The position numbers and the translations under genes were made by a program. The notes under the pieces were generated by a model. The model was not told the origin of the DNA. It was given only the letters and a program-made list of their open reading frames with translations, and did no database searches. From Streptomyces griseoincarnatus (GTDB lineage: Bacteria; Actinomycetota; Actinomycetes; Streptomycetales; Streptomycetaceae), in contig BMTH01000006.1 of the NCBI GenBank assembly GCA_014649575.1, positions 124,001 to 188,000 on the forward strand: a DNA stretch of 64,000 nucleotides. The letters are read 5' to 3'. Below are positions 25,639 through 33,368 of this stretch, piece by piece; within the stretch, counting starts at the first letter, position 1; each line of letters begins with the position of its first letter.

Positions 25639-26721
25639 GTGACGGTGGCCGGGGATCCGTCCGAGGACGAGGTGCGGGCGGAGTTGGACGCGTATCTGGC
25701 TCGCCGCCGGGGGAGATGGGGCGCCCGGACGTCCGCGTACTTCCACCTCGACCGGCTGCACCTGCTCGACGCCTCGGTCGTCCGGCGCGTCGAGAAGCGC
25801 ACCGAGACGACCCGTGACGAGCCCGGCGACCCCGGCCTCGCCGAACGGCCGGTCTACGACGTGCTGGACGAGTACGAGGTCGACCCGCGGGACGTGCGGC
25901 GCGGCGAGCCGCTCGACCTGGTCAAACGGGACACGGTGAGCAAGCGTGCCTGCGCCTGCGGGAACGGCCTCCGGCAGTGTCCCGCCTGCGCCGGGATGAC
26001 GTACCGTCCGTGCGAGCCCGCCCGTCCCTGCCCCGTGTGCGCGGGGGTCTCCCCGTGCACGCAGTACCTCGGCCACGGTGGCAAGCCCGGCCGTACGGCC
26101 CGCCCGCCCAAGGCGCGGCGGCCGGCGCGCCCCGAGGAACGGGTGAAGTGCGCGGCCTGCGGCGCACCCGACAGCGCGTGCGGCGCCTGCCAGGGCTGGG
26201 GGAAGGTCAGATGCCAGACGTGCCAGGGGCGGGGGCGCGTGCCGTGCACGACGTGCACCTCCAAGGGGACCGTCAGGTGCGAGACGTGCGGTGGCCGCGG
26301 TGAGCTGACCTCTTGGACCGCCGGACGGATCACCTGGACCTCGGAGACCGAGAAGGTGCCGTGGCCGCACCGTCCGCCGAAGCGTGTGACGTCACACCTG
26401 CACGCCGGGCTGTGGCACGACAACCAGCTCGGCCCCGGGGACCCGCTCCCCGACGACCTCTCCCTCCCGCACCGCTCGCTCGTCGAACAGCACCTGGACA
26501 CCGTGAAGGGGGAGCAGGACCGCACCGTCGTCATCAGACGGCTCACCGTCGTCAGGGCGAGACCCAAGGGCAGCGGGAACAGGGAGTACTACATCTTCAA
26601 GAACGTGTCCGGCGGCCTCACGGTGCGGCCGGCCATGTCGGACGAGGGCCGCCGGAACACCGCAGCGGTGCTGGCGGCGGCCGCGGCCCTCGTCGTCCTC
26701 GTGCTGCTCCTCGTCAGGTGA
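25639..26721 (+). CDS. DnaJ-zinc-finger-like, C-terminally anchored protein
   Basis: 360 residues from GTG 25639 (GGGGGGAG 8 nt upstream). The N-terminal 100 residues (LDAYLARRRGRWGARTSAYFHLDRL) are unassigned. Residues about 105-235 hold a long array of CxxC and CxxCxG motifs (CACGNGLRQCPACAG, CPVCAG, CAACGAP, CGACQGWGKVRCQTCQGRGRVPCTTC, CETCGGRGE), like the DnaJ cysteine-rich domain but roughly doubled. No J-domain is present. The last 20 residues are a hydrophobic tail anchor (AAVLAAAAALVVLVLLLVR). It probably binds several zinc ions and sits on the cytoplasmic membrane face, acting as a chaperone or adaptor; this is inferred. Confidence 0.7.
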   Translation: MTVAGDPSEDEVRAELDAYLARRRGRWGARTSAYFHLDRLHLLDASVVRRVEKRTETTRDEPGDPGLAERPVYDVLDEYEVDPRDVRRGEPLDLVKRDTVSKRACACGNGLRQCPACAGMTYRPCEPARPCPVCAGVSPCTQYLGHGGKPGRTARPPKARRPARPEERVKCAACGAPDSACGACQGWGKVRCQTCQGRGRVPCTTCTSKGTVRCETCGGRGELTSWTAGRITWTSETEKVPWPHRPPKRVTSHLHAGLWHDNQLGPGDPLPDDLSLPHRSLVEQHLDTVKGEQDRTVVIRRLTVVRARPKGSGNREYYIFKNVSGGLTVRPAMSDEGRRNTAAVLAAAAALVVLVLLLVR

Positions 26722-26727
26722 CCCGGG

Positions 26728-27216
26728 CTAGGCCCGCGACAAGAAGTGCTCCAGCGCCTCCACCACCAGCCGGTGGTCCTGGAGCTGGGGCAGGCCCGAC
26801 ACCGTCACCGCGCCGACGACGCCCACGCCCTCGACCGTGATGGGGAAGGAGCCGCCGTGCGCCGCGTACGTGTCCGGGTCGAGGCGGGACGACTCCTCGA
26901 ACGTCGTGCCCTTCGCCCGGAACCGCGCGCCCACCAGGTAGGACGCGGAGCCGTACCGCTCCACCACCCGGCGCTTGCGGGCGATCCACGCGTCGTTGTC
27001 GGGCGTGGAGCCCGGCAGCGCCGCGTGGAACAGCTGCTGGCCCGCGCGGTGGATGTCGATCGCGACCGGCGCCTGCCGCTCACGCGCCAGCTCCACCAGC
27101 AGACTGCCCAGCGCCCACGCGTCGTCGTGGGTGAACCGGCCGAGGACCAGGCGGCGTTCCTGCGCCTCCAGTTCCTCCACGGTCGGGGTGAGCTCCGGCT
27201 TCGGGGTGGTGGTCAC
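26728..27216 (-). CDS. Heme-degrading domain (UPF0303/HbpS-like) protein
   Basis: 162 residues. A helical N-terminus (PTVEELEAQERRLVLGRF) leads into the UPF0303 core: WALGSLLVELARERQAPVAI, FHAALPGSTPDNDAWIARKRRVV, SSRLDPDTYAAHGGSFPI and VGAVTVSGLPQLQDHRLVVEAL. Members of this GlcG/HbpS-related fold bind haem or small ligands; some are called heme-degrading, without firm proof for this branch. Its ATG overlaps the stop of the upstream Gfo/Idh/MocA gene by 4 nt, so the two are translated together and probably act in one pathway. Confidence 0.82.
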   Translation of the reverse strand: MTTTPKPELTPTVEELEAQERRLVLGRFTHDDAWALGSLLVELARERQAPVAIDIHRAGQQLFHAALPGSTPDNDAWIARKRRVVERYGSASYLVGARFRAKGTTFEESSRLDPDTYAAHGGSFPITVEGVGVVGAVTVSGLPQLQDHRLVVEALEHFLSRA

Positions 27217-28289
27217 AGGGTCACCGTCACCTTCTCGGCGGCCGAACGGCGCGCCGCCTCAAGGACGTCGAGGGCCGCGGCGGCCTCCTGCGCGGTCACC
27301 GGGTTGGGGCCGTGGGCGTGCAGTGCCCGCGCCACGGCCGCGTAGTAGGCGGGGTAGTCGCCCGGCAGGGTGGGGACAGGGCTGCCGCCACCGGTCACCG
27401 GGGACTCCCCGGCGCCGAGACGACCCCACAGCTCCTCGGGCTCGGCACCCCACTCGGCACCGGACGCGCCCGGGCGGGAGCCGTCGCGCAGGGCGGCCTC
27501 CTGCGGATCCAGGCCGTGCTTGACGTAACCGGCCTTCGAGCCGAGGACGCGGAAGCGCGGGCCGAGCTGCGCGGTGGTCGCCGAGACGTACAGGTGGGAG
27601 CGGACCCCGCTCTCGTGGGTGAGCGCGATGAAGGTGTCGTCGTCGGTCAGCGCGCCCTCGCGGCGGACGTCCGCCTCGGCGTACACCGACGTCACCGGGC
27701 CGAACAGGACCAGCGCCTGGTCGACGACATGGCTGCCGAGGTCGTACAGCAGGCCGCCGATCTCCGCCGGGTCGCCCGACTCCCGCCAGCCGCCCTTGAG
27801 CTGCGGGCGCCAGCGCTCGAAGCGCGACTCGAACCGGTACACCTCGCCCAGCTCGCCGTCGGCGATCAGCCGGCGCAGGGTGAGGAAGTCGTTGTCCCAG
27901 CGGCGGTTCTGGAACACCGACAGCAGCAGGCCGCGCTCCTCGGCCAGCTCGGCCAGCGCCCGGGCCTGAGCCGCCGTGCCCGCGACGGGCTTGTCCACGA
28001 CGACCGGCAGACCGGCCTCCAGCGCGGCGGTGGCGAGCGGGACGTGCGTCTTGTTCGGCGACGCGACGACGATCAGGTCCAGTTCGTCCGCGCGCGCCCA
28101 CAGCTCGTCCGCCGAGGCGGCGACCCGTACGTCCGGGTGCTCGGCGCGTGCCTGCGCCTGCCGTTCGGGGTTCGAGGTGACGACGGTGTCGAGCGTGAGG
28201 CCCTGGGTCGCGGCGATCAACGGGGCGTGGAACACGGAACCCGCGAGGCCGTAGCCGACGAGGCCGACGCGGAGGGGAGTGCCAGTCAT
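27213..28289 (-). CDS. Gfo/Idh/MocA family oxidoreductase
   Basis: 358 residues. The N-terminal Rossmann domain has LRVGLVGYGLAGSVFHAPLI (GxGxxG near 7-12). The family motif is VVASPNKTHVPLATAALEAGLPVVVDKPVAGTA (catalytic Lys in the E/D-K-P motif). The C-terminal alpha/beta domain contains GGLLYDLGSHVVDQAL, the substrate-site His region. It oxidises or reduces a sugar or inositol derivative with NAD(P). It is the first gene of a two-gene operon with UPF0303 and is divergent from a ROK regulator that probably controls it through the operator at 28297-28321. Confidence 0.9.
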   Translation of the reverse strand: MTGTPLRVGLVGYGLAGSVFHAPLIAATQGLTLDTVVTSNPERQAQARAEHPDVRVAASADELWARADELDLIVVASPNKTHVPLATAALEAGLPVVVDKPVAGTAAQARALAELAEERGLLLSVFQNRRWDNDFLTLRRLIADGELGEVYRFESRFERWRPQLKGGWRESGDPAEIGGLLYDLGSHVVDQALVLFGPVTSVYAEADVRREGALTDDDTFIALTHESGVRSHLYVSATTAQLGPRFRVLGSKAGYVKHGLDPQEAALRDGSRPGASGAEWGAEPEELWGRLGAGESPVTGGGSPVPTLPGDYPAYYAAVARALHAHGPNPVTAQEAAAALDVLEAARRSAAEKVTVTL

Positions 28290-28296
28290 GCGTCCT

Positions 28297-28321
28297 ACTT
28301 TCGCAACGCTGTTGCCAAAGT
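28297..28321. promoter_or_regulatory. Operator between Gfo/Idh and ROK genes
   Basis: A 25-bp inverted repeat has arms ACTTT-N-GCAAC and GTTGC-N-AAAGT around a central GCT. It overlaps the putative -35 (TTGCCA 28312-28317) of the ROK gene. A -10-like CACAAT at 28334-28339 lies 7-12 nt before the ROK GTG, implying a leaderless message. Confidence 0.7.
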
Positions 28322-28345
28322 GCAAGAGCGGGACACAATGGGCGG

Positions 28346-29458
28346 GTGAACAGGACGTACGGCGGTGGCATGCGAGGCGCGGGCGGCGGGGCCAACCTGC
28401 TCGCCCTGCGCAGCCACAACACCGCGCTGGTGCTGGACCTGCTGCGCACGGCCGGGACGGAGGGCATCAGCCGGCTGGAGCTCGCGGAGCGCACCGGCCT
28501 CACACCGCAGGCGGTCAGCAAGATAACCGCCCGGCTGCGCGAGGAGGGCCTCGCGGCGGAGGCCGGGCGACGGGCGTCGACGGGCGGCAAGCCGCGCACC
28601 GTGCTGCGGCTGGTGCCGGAGGCTGGGCACGCGGTGGGTGTGCATCTCGACCGCGACGAGCTGCGGGCGGTGCTGGCGGATCTCGACGGCACGGTGGTCG
28701 CACGGCGGCACGCGCCGCTGGACCTGGGGGCGGGCGCGGAGGCTGTACTGGGGCGGGTCGCCTCTGCCGTGGGGGAGCTGGGGGCGGAGGCCGCGGGGAC
28801 GCGGTCGCTGCTGGGGGTGGGCGTCGCGCTGCCGGGGCCGCTCGACCATCGGCGGGGGGTGCTGCACCGGGTGACGGGGTTTCCCGAGTGGGACGGGTTT
28901 CCGCTGCGGGAGGCGTTGTCCGCGCGGTTGGGAGGTGTGCCCGTGGTGGTGGACAAGGACACCAACGCCGTGGCGCTCGGGCTGGCCGTCGGGGGTGAGG
29001 GCGGGTCCTTCGCCTATCTGCACCTCGGTACGGGGCTGGGGGCCGGCCTGGTGATCGGCGGGAGTGTGCACCGGGGGCCGCGGACCGGGGCGGGTGAGTT
29101 CGGGCACCAGGTGGTGCAGCTGGACGGGCCGCGGTGCGGGTGCGGGGACCGGGGGTGCGTGGAGGCGCTGTGCCTGGCGGCGGTGGCGCGGGGGGAGACG
29201 GCGGAGGCGGCCCGGGTGCTGGGGACCGGGGCGGCGAACCTGGTGGGGTTGCTGGACATCGACCGCGTGCTGGTGGGCGGGCGGACGGTGGAGGGGGCGC
29301 CGGAGGCGTTCGTGTCCGGTGTACGGGGGGTGCTGGAGGCGCGGGCGCGTCGGACGGGGGAGGAGTGTGGTGTGGTGCGGCTGGTGTCGGGGGAGGAGCG
29401 GGTCGCCGAGGGGGCGGCGCAGCTGGTGTTGGCGCCGGTGTTCGGGCAAGACGGGTGA
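28346..29458 (+). CDS. ROK family transcriptional regulator
   Basis: 370 residues from GTG 28346. The N-terminal winged helix (about 22-80) is LLRTAGTEGISRLELAERTGLTPQAVSKITARLREEGL. A ROK/ASKHA domain follows: GVHLDRDELRAVLADLDG (phosphate 1-like), VDKDTNAVALGLAV, HLGTGLGAGLVIGG (phosphate 2) and the ROK zinc motif CGCGDRGCVEAL near 260. ROK regulators bind a sugar and then leave the operator. No ribosome-binding site is evident, but a -10 lies just upstream. The 25-bp inverted repeat in the divergent region is the likely binding site. Confidence 0.9.
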   Translation: MNRTYGGGMRGAGGGANLLALRSHNTALVLDLLRTAGTEGISRLELAERTGLTPQAVSKITARLREEGLAAEAGRRASTGGKPRTVLRLVPEAGHAVGVHLDRDELRAVLADLDGTVVARRHAPLDLGAGAEAVLGRVASAVGELGAEAAGTRSLLGVGVALPGPLDHRRGVLHRVTGFPEWDGFPLREALSARLGGVPVVVDKDTNAVALGLAVGGEGGSFAYLHLGTGLGAGLVIGGSVHRGPRTGAGEFGHQVVQLDGPRCGCGDRGCVEALCLAAVARGETAEAARVLGTGAANLVGLLDIDRVLVGGRTVEGAPEAFVSGVRGVLEARARRTGEECGVVRLVSGEERVAEGAAQLVLAPVFGQDG

Positions 29459-29540
29459 ACGTCCACGGTGTGGGGGCTGGGCAGGGGGTGTCGCGCAACC
29501 CGGCGCCGGCGGGATGCCGCCGCGCCCGCCCGTGCCGCAC

Positions 29541-29633
29541 CAGCGGCACGACTGCCCGCGACTGCGGAGTCCCTCAGCGGCACGACTGCCCGCGACGGCG
29601 GCGTTCTCAGGGGCGCGGGGAACTGTGCGACCG
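29541..29633. repeat. Intergenic repeats, including a dispersed Streptomyces element
   Basis: Two 22-bp direct copies beginning CAGCGGCACGACTGCC lie at 29541-29562 and 29575-29596. The string AGGGGCGCGGGGAACTGTG at about 29609-29627 resembles the GGGGCGCGGGGAACTG element dispersed between Streptomyces genes. The 249-bp gap otherwise shows only the HAD promoter side. Confidence 0.6.
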
Positions 29634-29707
29634 GTCACGGACGACCCGCACCCGGGACGATTTAGGCTGGGGCCCGCAGGGCCCGACGACGGCAGGAGAT
29701 CGTGCAC

Positions 29708-30487
29708 ATGGCAGACCGCAAGCCCATCGAGTCCTGGCTCACCGACATGGACGGGGTGCTGATCCATGAAGGGGTGCCGATTCCCGGGGCCGACGCCTTC
29801 ATCAAGAAGCTGCGCGAGTCCGGGCGGCCCTTCCTGGTGCTGACCAACAACTCGATCTACACCCCGCGCGACCTGCACGCCCGGCTGCGCCGGCTGGGGC
29901 TCGAGGTGCCGATCGAGAACATCTGGACGTCCGCCCTCGCCACCGCCAAGTTCCTCGACGACCAGCGGCCCGGCGGCTCCGCGTACGTCATCGGCGAGGC
30001 CGGTCTGACGACGGCGCTGCACGACATCGGCTACATCCTCACCGACCACGACCCCGACTACGTGGTCCTCGGCGAGACCCGCACGTACTCGTTCGAGGCG
30101 ATGACCAAGGCGGTGCGGCTGATCAACGCCGGGGCCCGGTTCATCTGCACCAACCCCGACGAGACCGGCCCCTCCACCGAGGGCCCGCTCCCGGCGACCG
30201 GCGCGGTGGCCGCGCTCATCACCAAGGCGACCGGCCGGCAGCCCTACTTCGCGGGCAAGCCGAACCCGCTGATGATGCGCACCGGGCTGAACACCATCGG
30301 GGCGCACTCCGAGAGCAGCGCGATGATCGGCGACCGGATGGACACCGACGTGCTGGCGGGCATCGAGGCCGGCATGAAGACGTACCTGGTGCTGACCGGG
30401 CTGACCCGGCCGGAGCAGGTGGAGAACTTCCCGTACCGGCCGAGCAAGGTCGTCGACTCCATCGCCGACATCGTCGACCTCGTCTGA
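29708..30487 (+). CDS. HAD-IIA phosphatase (NagD-like)
   Basis: 259 residues. HAD motif I is WLTDMDGVLIHEG (DxDG near 13-16), motif II LVLTNNS near 44-50, motif III Lys in FAGKPNPLMM near 180-190, and motif IV MIGDRMDTDVLAG near 205-217. The cap is inserted between motifs II and III, as in the IIA subclass. It hydrolyses phosphomonoesters such as nucleotides or sugar phosphates in the cytoplasm. ATG 29708 is preferred, with AGGAG about 9 nt upstream; GTG 29702 is too close to the ribosome-binding site. Confidence 0.92.
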   Translation: MADRKPIESWLTDMDGVLIHEGVPIPGADAFIKKLRESGRPFLVLTNNSIYTPRDLHARLRRLGLEVPIENIWTSALATAKFLDDQRPGGSAYVIGEAGLTTALHDIGYILTDHDPDYVVLGETRTYSFEAMTKAVRLINAGARFICTNPDETGPSTEGPLPATGAVAALITKATGRQPYFAGKPNPLMMRTGLNTIGAHSESSAMIGDRMDTDVLAGIEAGMKTYLVLTGLTRPEQVENFPYRPSKVVDSIADIVDLV

Positions 30488-30574
30488 TCGTCGTACGGCC
30501 GTTTCGCCGTACCTCGTTCACCCGACCGGTCCAGTGCCGCGCGTAAGAGGGTGCGGGGCCGGGCCGGGCGGGGG

Positions 30575-30597
30575 AACCTCCAGAGTGTCTGGAGGTT
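30575..30597 (+). promoter_or_regulatory. Perfect hairpin enclosing the ribosome-binding site
   Basis: AACCTCCAGA and TCTGGAGGTT form 10-bp perfect arms around a 3-nt loop. The 3' arm contains the only Shine-Dalgarno sequence (GGAGG 30591-30595) of the secreted-protein gene starting at 30602. As RNA it should mask translation; as DNA it could be an operator. Confidence 0.65.
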
Positions 30598-30601
30598 CAC
30601 G

Positions 30602-31165
30602 ATGGGTAAGCGGCGATTCGCACTCTGCGCGGGTGTCCTGGCCGTCACCGCGTTCGGTCCGGCGGCCTGCGCGGCGTACGCGGCGGACGGCGGGGACGTC
30701 TCGGTCGTCCCCGCGGCGCCCGCGCCCGGCGGCGACATCGCTCTCAGGGTGACCGGCTGCGACGCGCGCGAGGCGGTCGCGCAGTCCCCGGCGCTGGTGT
30801 CCGACGCCCGCCTCACCCCCGACGACGGCGACGGCCTCGCGGGCGAAGGGCGGGTGCGGTCCACGGTCACCGCGGGGACGTACACGGTGACCGTCGCCTG
30901 CGACGGCACGGAGCACCGGGGCACCGTCGAGGTCGTCCGGAAGCACACGCCCGCCGCAGGCGCCGAGCCCTCCACGTATCCCTCACCCGTCGCCCCCGTG
31001 AACGCCGGAGCCGGCGGTGCCGCGCGGGACCTCGCCGGCGGTCCTGAGCGGCACGGACCCGGCACCGCCCAGACGGTGGTCGCCCTCGCCCTGGCCGGGA
31101 CCGCCGCCCTCACCGTGCACCGGGCGGCCCGCCGGCAGGCGCGGCGCGGCCGGAGGACGGGTTGA
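30602..31165 (+). CDS. Secreted, C-terminally anchored small protein
   Basis: 187 residues. An N-terminal signal peptide (MGKRRFALCAGVLAVTAFGPAAC...) ends near AYA-ADGG. The mature domain (about 30-115) is beta-rich with two Cys (VTGCDAREA, VTVACDGTEH), perhaps a disulfide-bonded Ig-like fold. A Pro/Gly linker leads to a C-terminal hydrophobic helix and basic tail RRQARRGRRTG; no LPxTG motif is seen. The gene overlaps the following class F sortase by 4 nt (TTGA), so the two are a unit. Its ribosome-binding site is locked in a perfect hairpin. Confidence 0.75.
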   Translation: MGKRRFALCAGVLAVTAFGPAACAAYAADGGDVSVVPAAPAPGGDIALRVTGCDAREAVAQSPALVSDARLTPDDGDGLAGEGRVRSTVTAGTYTVTVACDGTEHRGTVEVVRKHTPAAGAEPSTYPSPVAPVNAGAGGAARDLAGGPERHGPGTAQTVVALALAGTAALTVHRAARRQARRGRRTG

Positions 31166-31839
31166 CCGGCATCATGCGCGACCTGACGAAACGGCTGCCC
31201 GCCGGCGCGGTCTGGGTGGCGCTGCTGCTCGGACTGTGGCTGTGGGGGCAGGGACTCACCGAGGTGCCCGCCGGGACGGCCGGACCCGCCACCGGCGACA
31301 TGGCGGCGGCCGGACGCCCGCCCCTGACCGACCTGCCCACCGTGCACCGGCCGCTGAAGGCCGCGGACCCGCTCACCCTCGACATCCCCGGCCTGGACCT
31401 GCGCGCCCCGGTCGTCGCCCGCGGCCTGGACGAGCGCGGCGCCCCCGAACCGCCGCCGCTGGACCGCGCGGGCGAGGTCGGCTGGTACGCGGCCGGCGCC
31501 GCCCCCGGCGCGGAGGGTGCCGCGCTGATGGTGGGGCACGTCGACACCGAGACGAGGCCCGCCGTCTTCCACCGGCTGGACACGCTGGAGCCCGGCCAGG
31601 AGATCCGGGTGGCCCGCAGCGACGGCACGGTCGCCGAGTTCACCGTCGAGGACGTCCGGGTGCTCGACCGGGACGGCTTCGACGCCCGGGAGGCGTACGG
31701 CCCGCGCCACGACGGGCGCGCCGAACTCCGACTGATCACCTGCGGCGGCGCCTTCGACCCCACGGCCGGCGCCTACGAGGCGAACGTCGTCGTCTCCGCG
31801 TACCTGACCGACGCCTCGGCGCCCCGCACCGACGCGTGA
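31162..31839 (+). CDS. Class F sortase
   Basis: 225 residues from TTG 31162 (GGAGGACGGG 2-6 nt upstream; ATG 31174 is the alternative). A membrane anchor lies near 15-31 (GAVWVALLLGLWLWGQG). The sortase barrel has the catalytic His in ALMVGHVDTE (His126) and Cys in LRLITCGGAFD (Cys194). The segment after Cys that usually carries an Arg-containing Y-x-x-N-V pattern reads AYEANVVV here, without Arg, so Arg190 or another residue would have to serve. It should act outside the membrane as a transpeptidase on a sorted protein. Its partner is probably the gene it overlaps. Confidence 0.88.
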   Translation: MTGIMRDLTKRLPAGAVWVALLLGLWLWGQGLTEVPAGTAGPATGDMAAAGRPPLTDLPTVHRPLKAADPLTLDIPGLDLRAPVVARGLDERGAPEPPPLDRAGEVGWYAAGAAPGAEGAALMVGHVDTETRPAVFHRLDTLEPGQEIRVARSDGTVAEFTVEDVRVLDRDGFDAREAYGPRHDGRAELRLITCGGAFDPTAGAYEANVVVSAYLTDASAPRTDA

Positions 31840-31856
31840 GCGGAGCGGGAGCCCTC

Positions 31857-31903
31857 CCGGCCCGGCCGGCGGCCTGCTCCCCGGAGGCCGCCGGCCGGGC
31901 CGG
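31857..31903. terminator. Strong hairpin after the sortase gene
   Basis: 19-bp complementary arms (31857-31875 and 31885-31903) enclose a 9-nt loop, 18 bp after the sortase stop. There is no U-run, as is common for Streptomyces terminators. The rest of the 419-bp gap to 32258 holds the promoter side of the GH6 gene. Confidence 0.75.
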
Positions 31904-32226
31904 TCCTCGACCGCGCGCGGCACGGGCCGCGGGAGGTGACCCGGCGGGACGCGCGGGAGGTGTGCGGAAGGCGCGTGGGAGCACCGGCCCGCGGTCGGCC
32001 GACCGGCGCACACGACTCTAGAGGGAAAGCCGGGCCCGGCCCAGGGGTCGGCGCACGTCAAGGCCCGGACCGGTCGCATTCCGTGATCGGCGCAGGTGGG
32101 CGCGGATCCGGCCACGTCGCGGGCGGACGGCGCCACGGCGTCCCCGGCCCGCTGTAACAGGCCGTGGACAAGCGGCACTCGGCCGTCCTGGCGGGCCGGG
32201 GCGTATGCCAGGATTGGGGCTCGGAA

Positions 32227-32241
32227 CACTTGGAACAAGTG
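32227..32241. promoter_or_regulatory. Palindrome in the leader of the GH6 lipoprotein gene
   Basis: CACTTG-GAA-CAAGTG is a perfect 6-bp inverted repeat 18 bp before the ATG at 32259. It also shows as direct repeats GGAACACTT/GGAACAAGT. It differs from the CebR and DasR box sequences, so the regulator is unknown. Confidence 0.5.
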
Positions 32242-32258
32242 CACCCAAGGGGGGTTGG

Positions 32259-33290
32259 ATGTACGGCAGCAGGGGGGTCGGGGCGTTCGCCGGGGGGCGG
32301 GCGTCCGCAGCGGTGCTGGGGGCGGCGCTGCTGCTCGCGGGATGTTCCTCCGGGGGTGACGACGGCAAGGAAGGCTCGGCCTCGGCCGTCGTCACGCAGC
32401 AGCCGAAGGAGGCGGACCCCTTCTGGGTCAACCCGGACGGCGCCGCGGCGCGCGAGGTCGGCGAGCTGCTGGGGGACGGCAGGAAGGCCGAGGCGCAGCA
32501 GCTCAGGAAGATCGCCGAGCAGCCCGTCGCGGAGTGGATCAACCCGGAGAACGCCGAGGAGCAGGCGCGGGAGTTCACCGAGGGCGCCGACAAGGCCGGC
32601 CGCCGCGCGGTGCTGGTCCTCTACAACATCCCGCACCGCGACTGCGGCCAGTACTCGCAGGGCGGCGCCGCCGACGGCGACGCCTACCGGGACTTCGTCG
32701 ACGCGGTGGCCGAGGGCATCGGGGACCGCCCGGCGACGGTGGTGCTGGAACCGGACGCGGTGCTGCACCTCGTCGACGGCTGCACCCCGGAGGAGTTCCA
32801 CGAGGAGCGCTACGACCTCCTCGACGGCGCCGTCACCCAGCTCAAGGGCCTGAAGAACACCAAGGTGTACCTGGACGCGGGCAACGCCGGCTGGGGCAAC
32901 CCCGACCAGATCCACGAGCCGCTGAAGCGGGCCGGGATCGAGCGGGCCGACGGCTTCGCGGTGAACGTCTCGAACTTCTACACCACCGAGGACTCCGTCG
33001 CCTACGGCAAGGAGCTGTCCGCCAAGGTCGGCGGAAAGCACTTCGTCGTCGACACCAGCCGCAACGGCAACGGCCCCTACACGGGCGGCGATCCGGACGA
33101 GCGCTGGTGCAACCCGCCAGGCCGGGCGCTCGGCGAGACCCCGACGACCCGCACGTCCGACCCGCTCGTCGACGCCTACCTGTGGATCAAGCGTCCGGGG
33201 GAGTCGGACGGCGAGTGCAAGGGCGGCCCGAAGGCCGGCGACTGGTGGGAGGACTACGCCCTGGACCTGGCGCGCGCGTCGACGACGTAG
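32259..33290 (+). CDS. cslZ: GH6 endoglucanase-like lipoprotein (CslZ-like)
   Basis: 343 residues. A lipobox LLLAGC at 24-29 makes it a membrane lipoprotein. The GH6 domain runs from about 50 to 340: AVLVLYNIPHRDCGQYS, PATVVLEPDAVLHLVDGC (acid Asp in EPDA), VYLDAGNAGWGNPDQIH, GFAVNVSNFYTTED, FVVDTSRNGNGPYTG and DAYLWIKRPGESDGEC. It should hydrolyse beta-1,4-glucan at the cell surface. AAGGGGGG lies before ATG 32259. It is convergent with glxA-cslA; in Streptomyces these three form the hyphal-tip glucan locus, so it probably trims the CslA product. Confidence 0.9.
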   Translation: MYGSRGVGAFAGGRASAAVLGAALLLAGCSSGGDDGKEGSASAVVTQQPKEADPFWVNPDGAAAREVGELLGDGRKAEAQQLRKIAEQPVAEWINPENAEEQAREFTEGADKAGRRAVLVLYNIPHRDCGQYSQGGAADGDAYRDFVDAVAEGIGDRPATVVLEPDAVLHLVDGCTPEEFHEERYDLLDGAVTQLKGLKNTKVYLDAGNAGWGNPDQIHEPLKRAGIERADGFAVNVSNFYTTEDSVAYGKELSAKVGGKHFVVDTSRNGNGPYTGGDPDERWCNPPGRALGETPTTRTSDPLVDAYLWIKRPGESDGECKGGPKAGDWWEDYALDLARASTT

Positions 33291-33315
33291 CGGGCGGGGA
33301 GCTCGGGAACACGAG

Positions 33316-33348
33316 AGGGGGCGCCGTGCGGATCGCACGGCGCCCCCT
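33316..33348. terminator. Bidirectional terminator between cslZ and glxA
   Basis: Perfect 15-bp arms around a 3-nt loop (GAT), one of the strongest hairpins in the window. It lies between the converging cslZ-like (+) and glxA (-) genes. Confidence 0.9.
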
Positions 33349-33368
33349 CCTTCGTACCGGCGGGCGCG

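Noticed and set aside
28295..30307. 670-codon minus-strand open frame
   Set aside because: Antisense to the ROK and HAD genes, both with full motifs.
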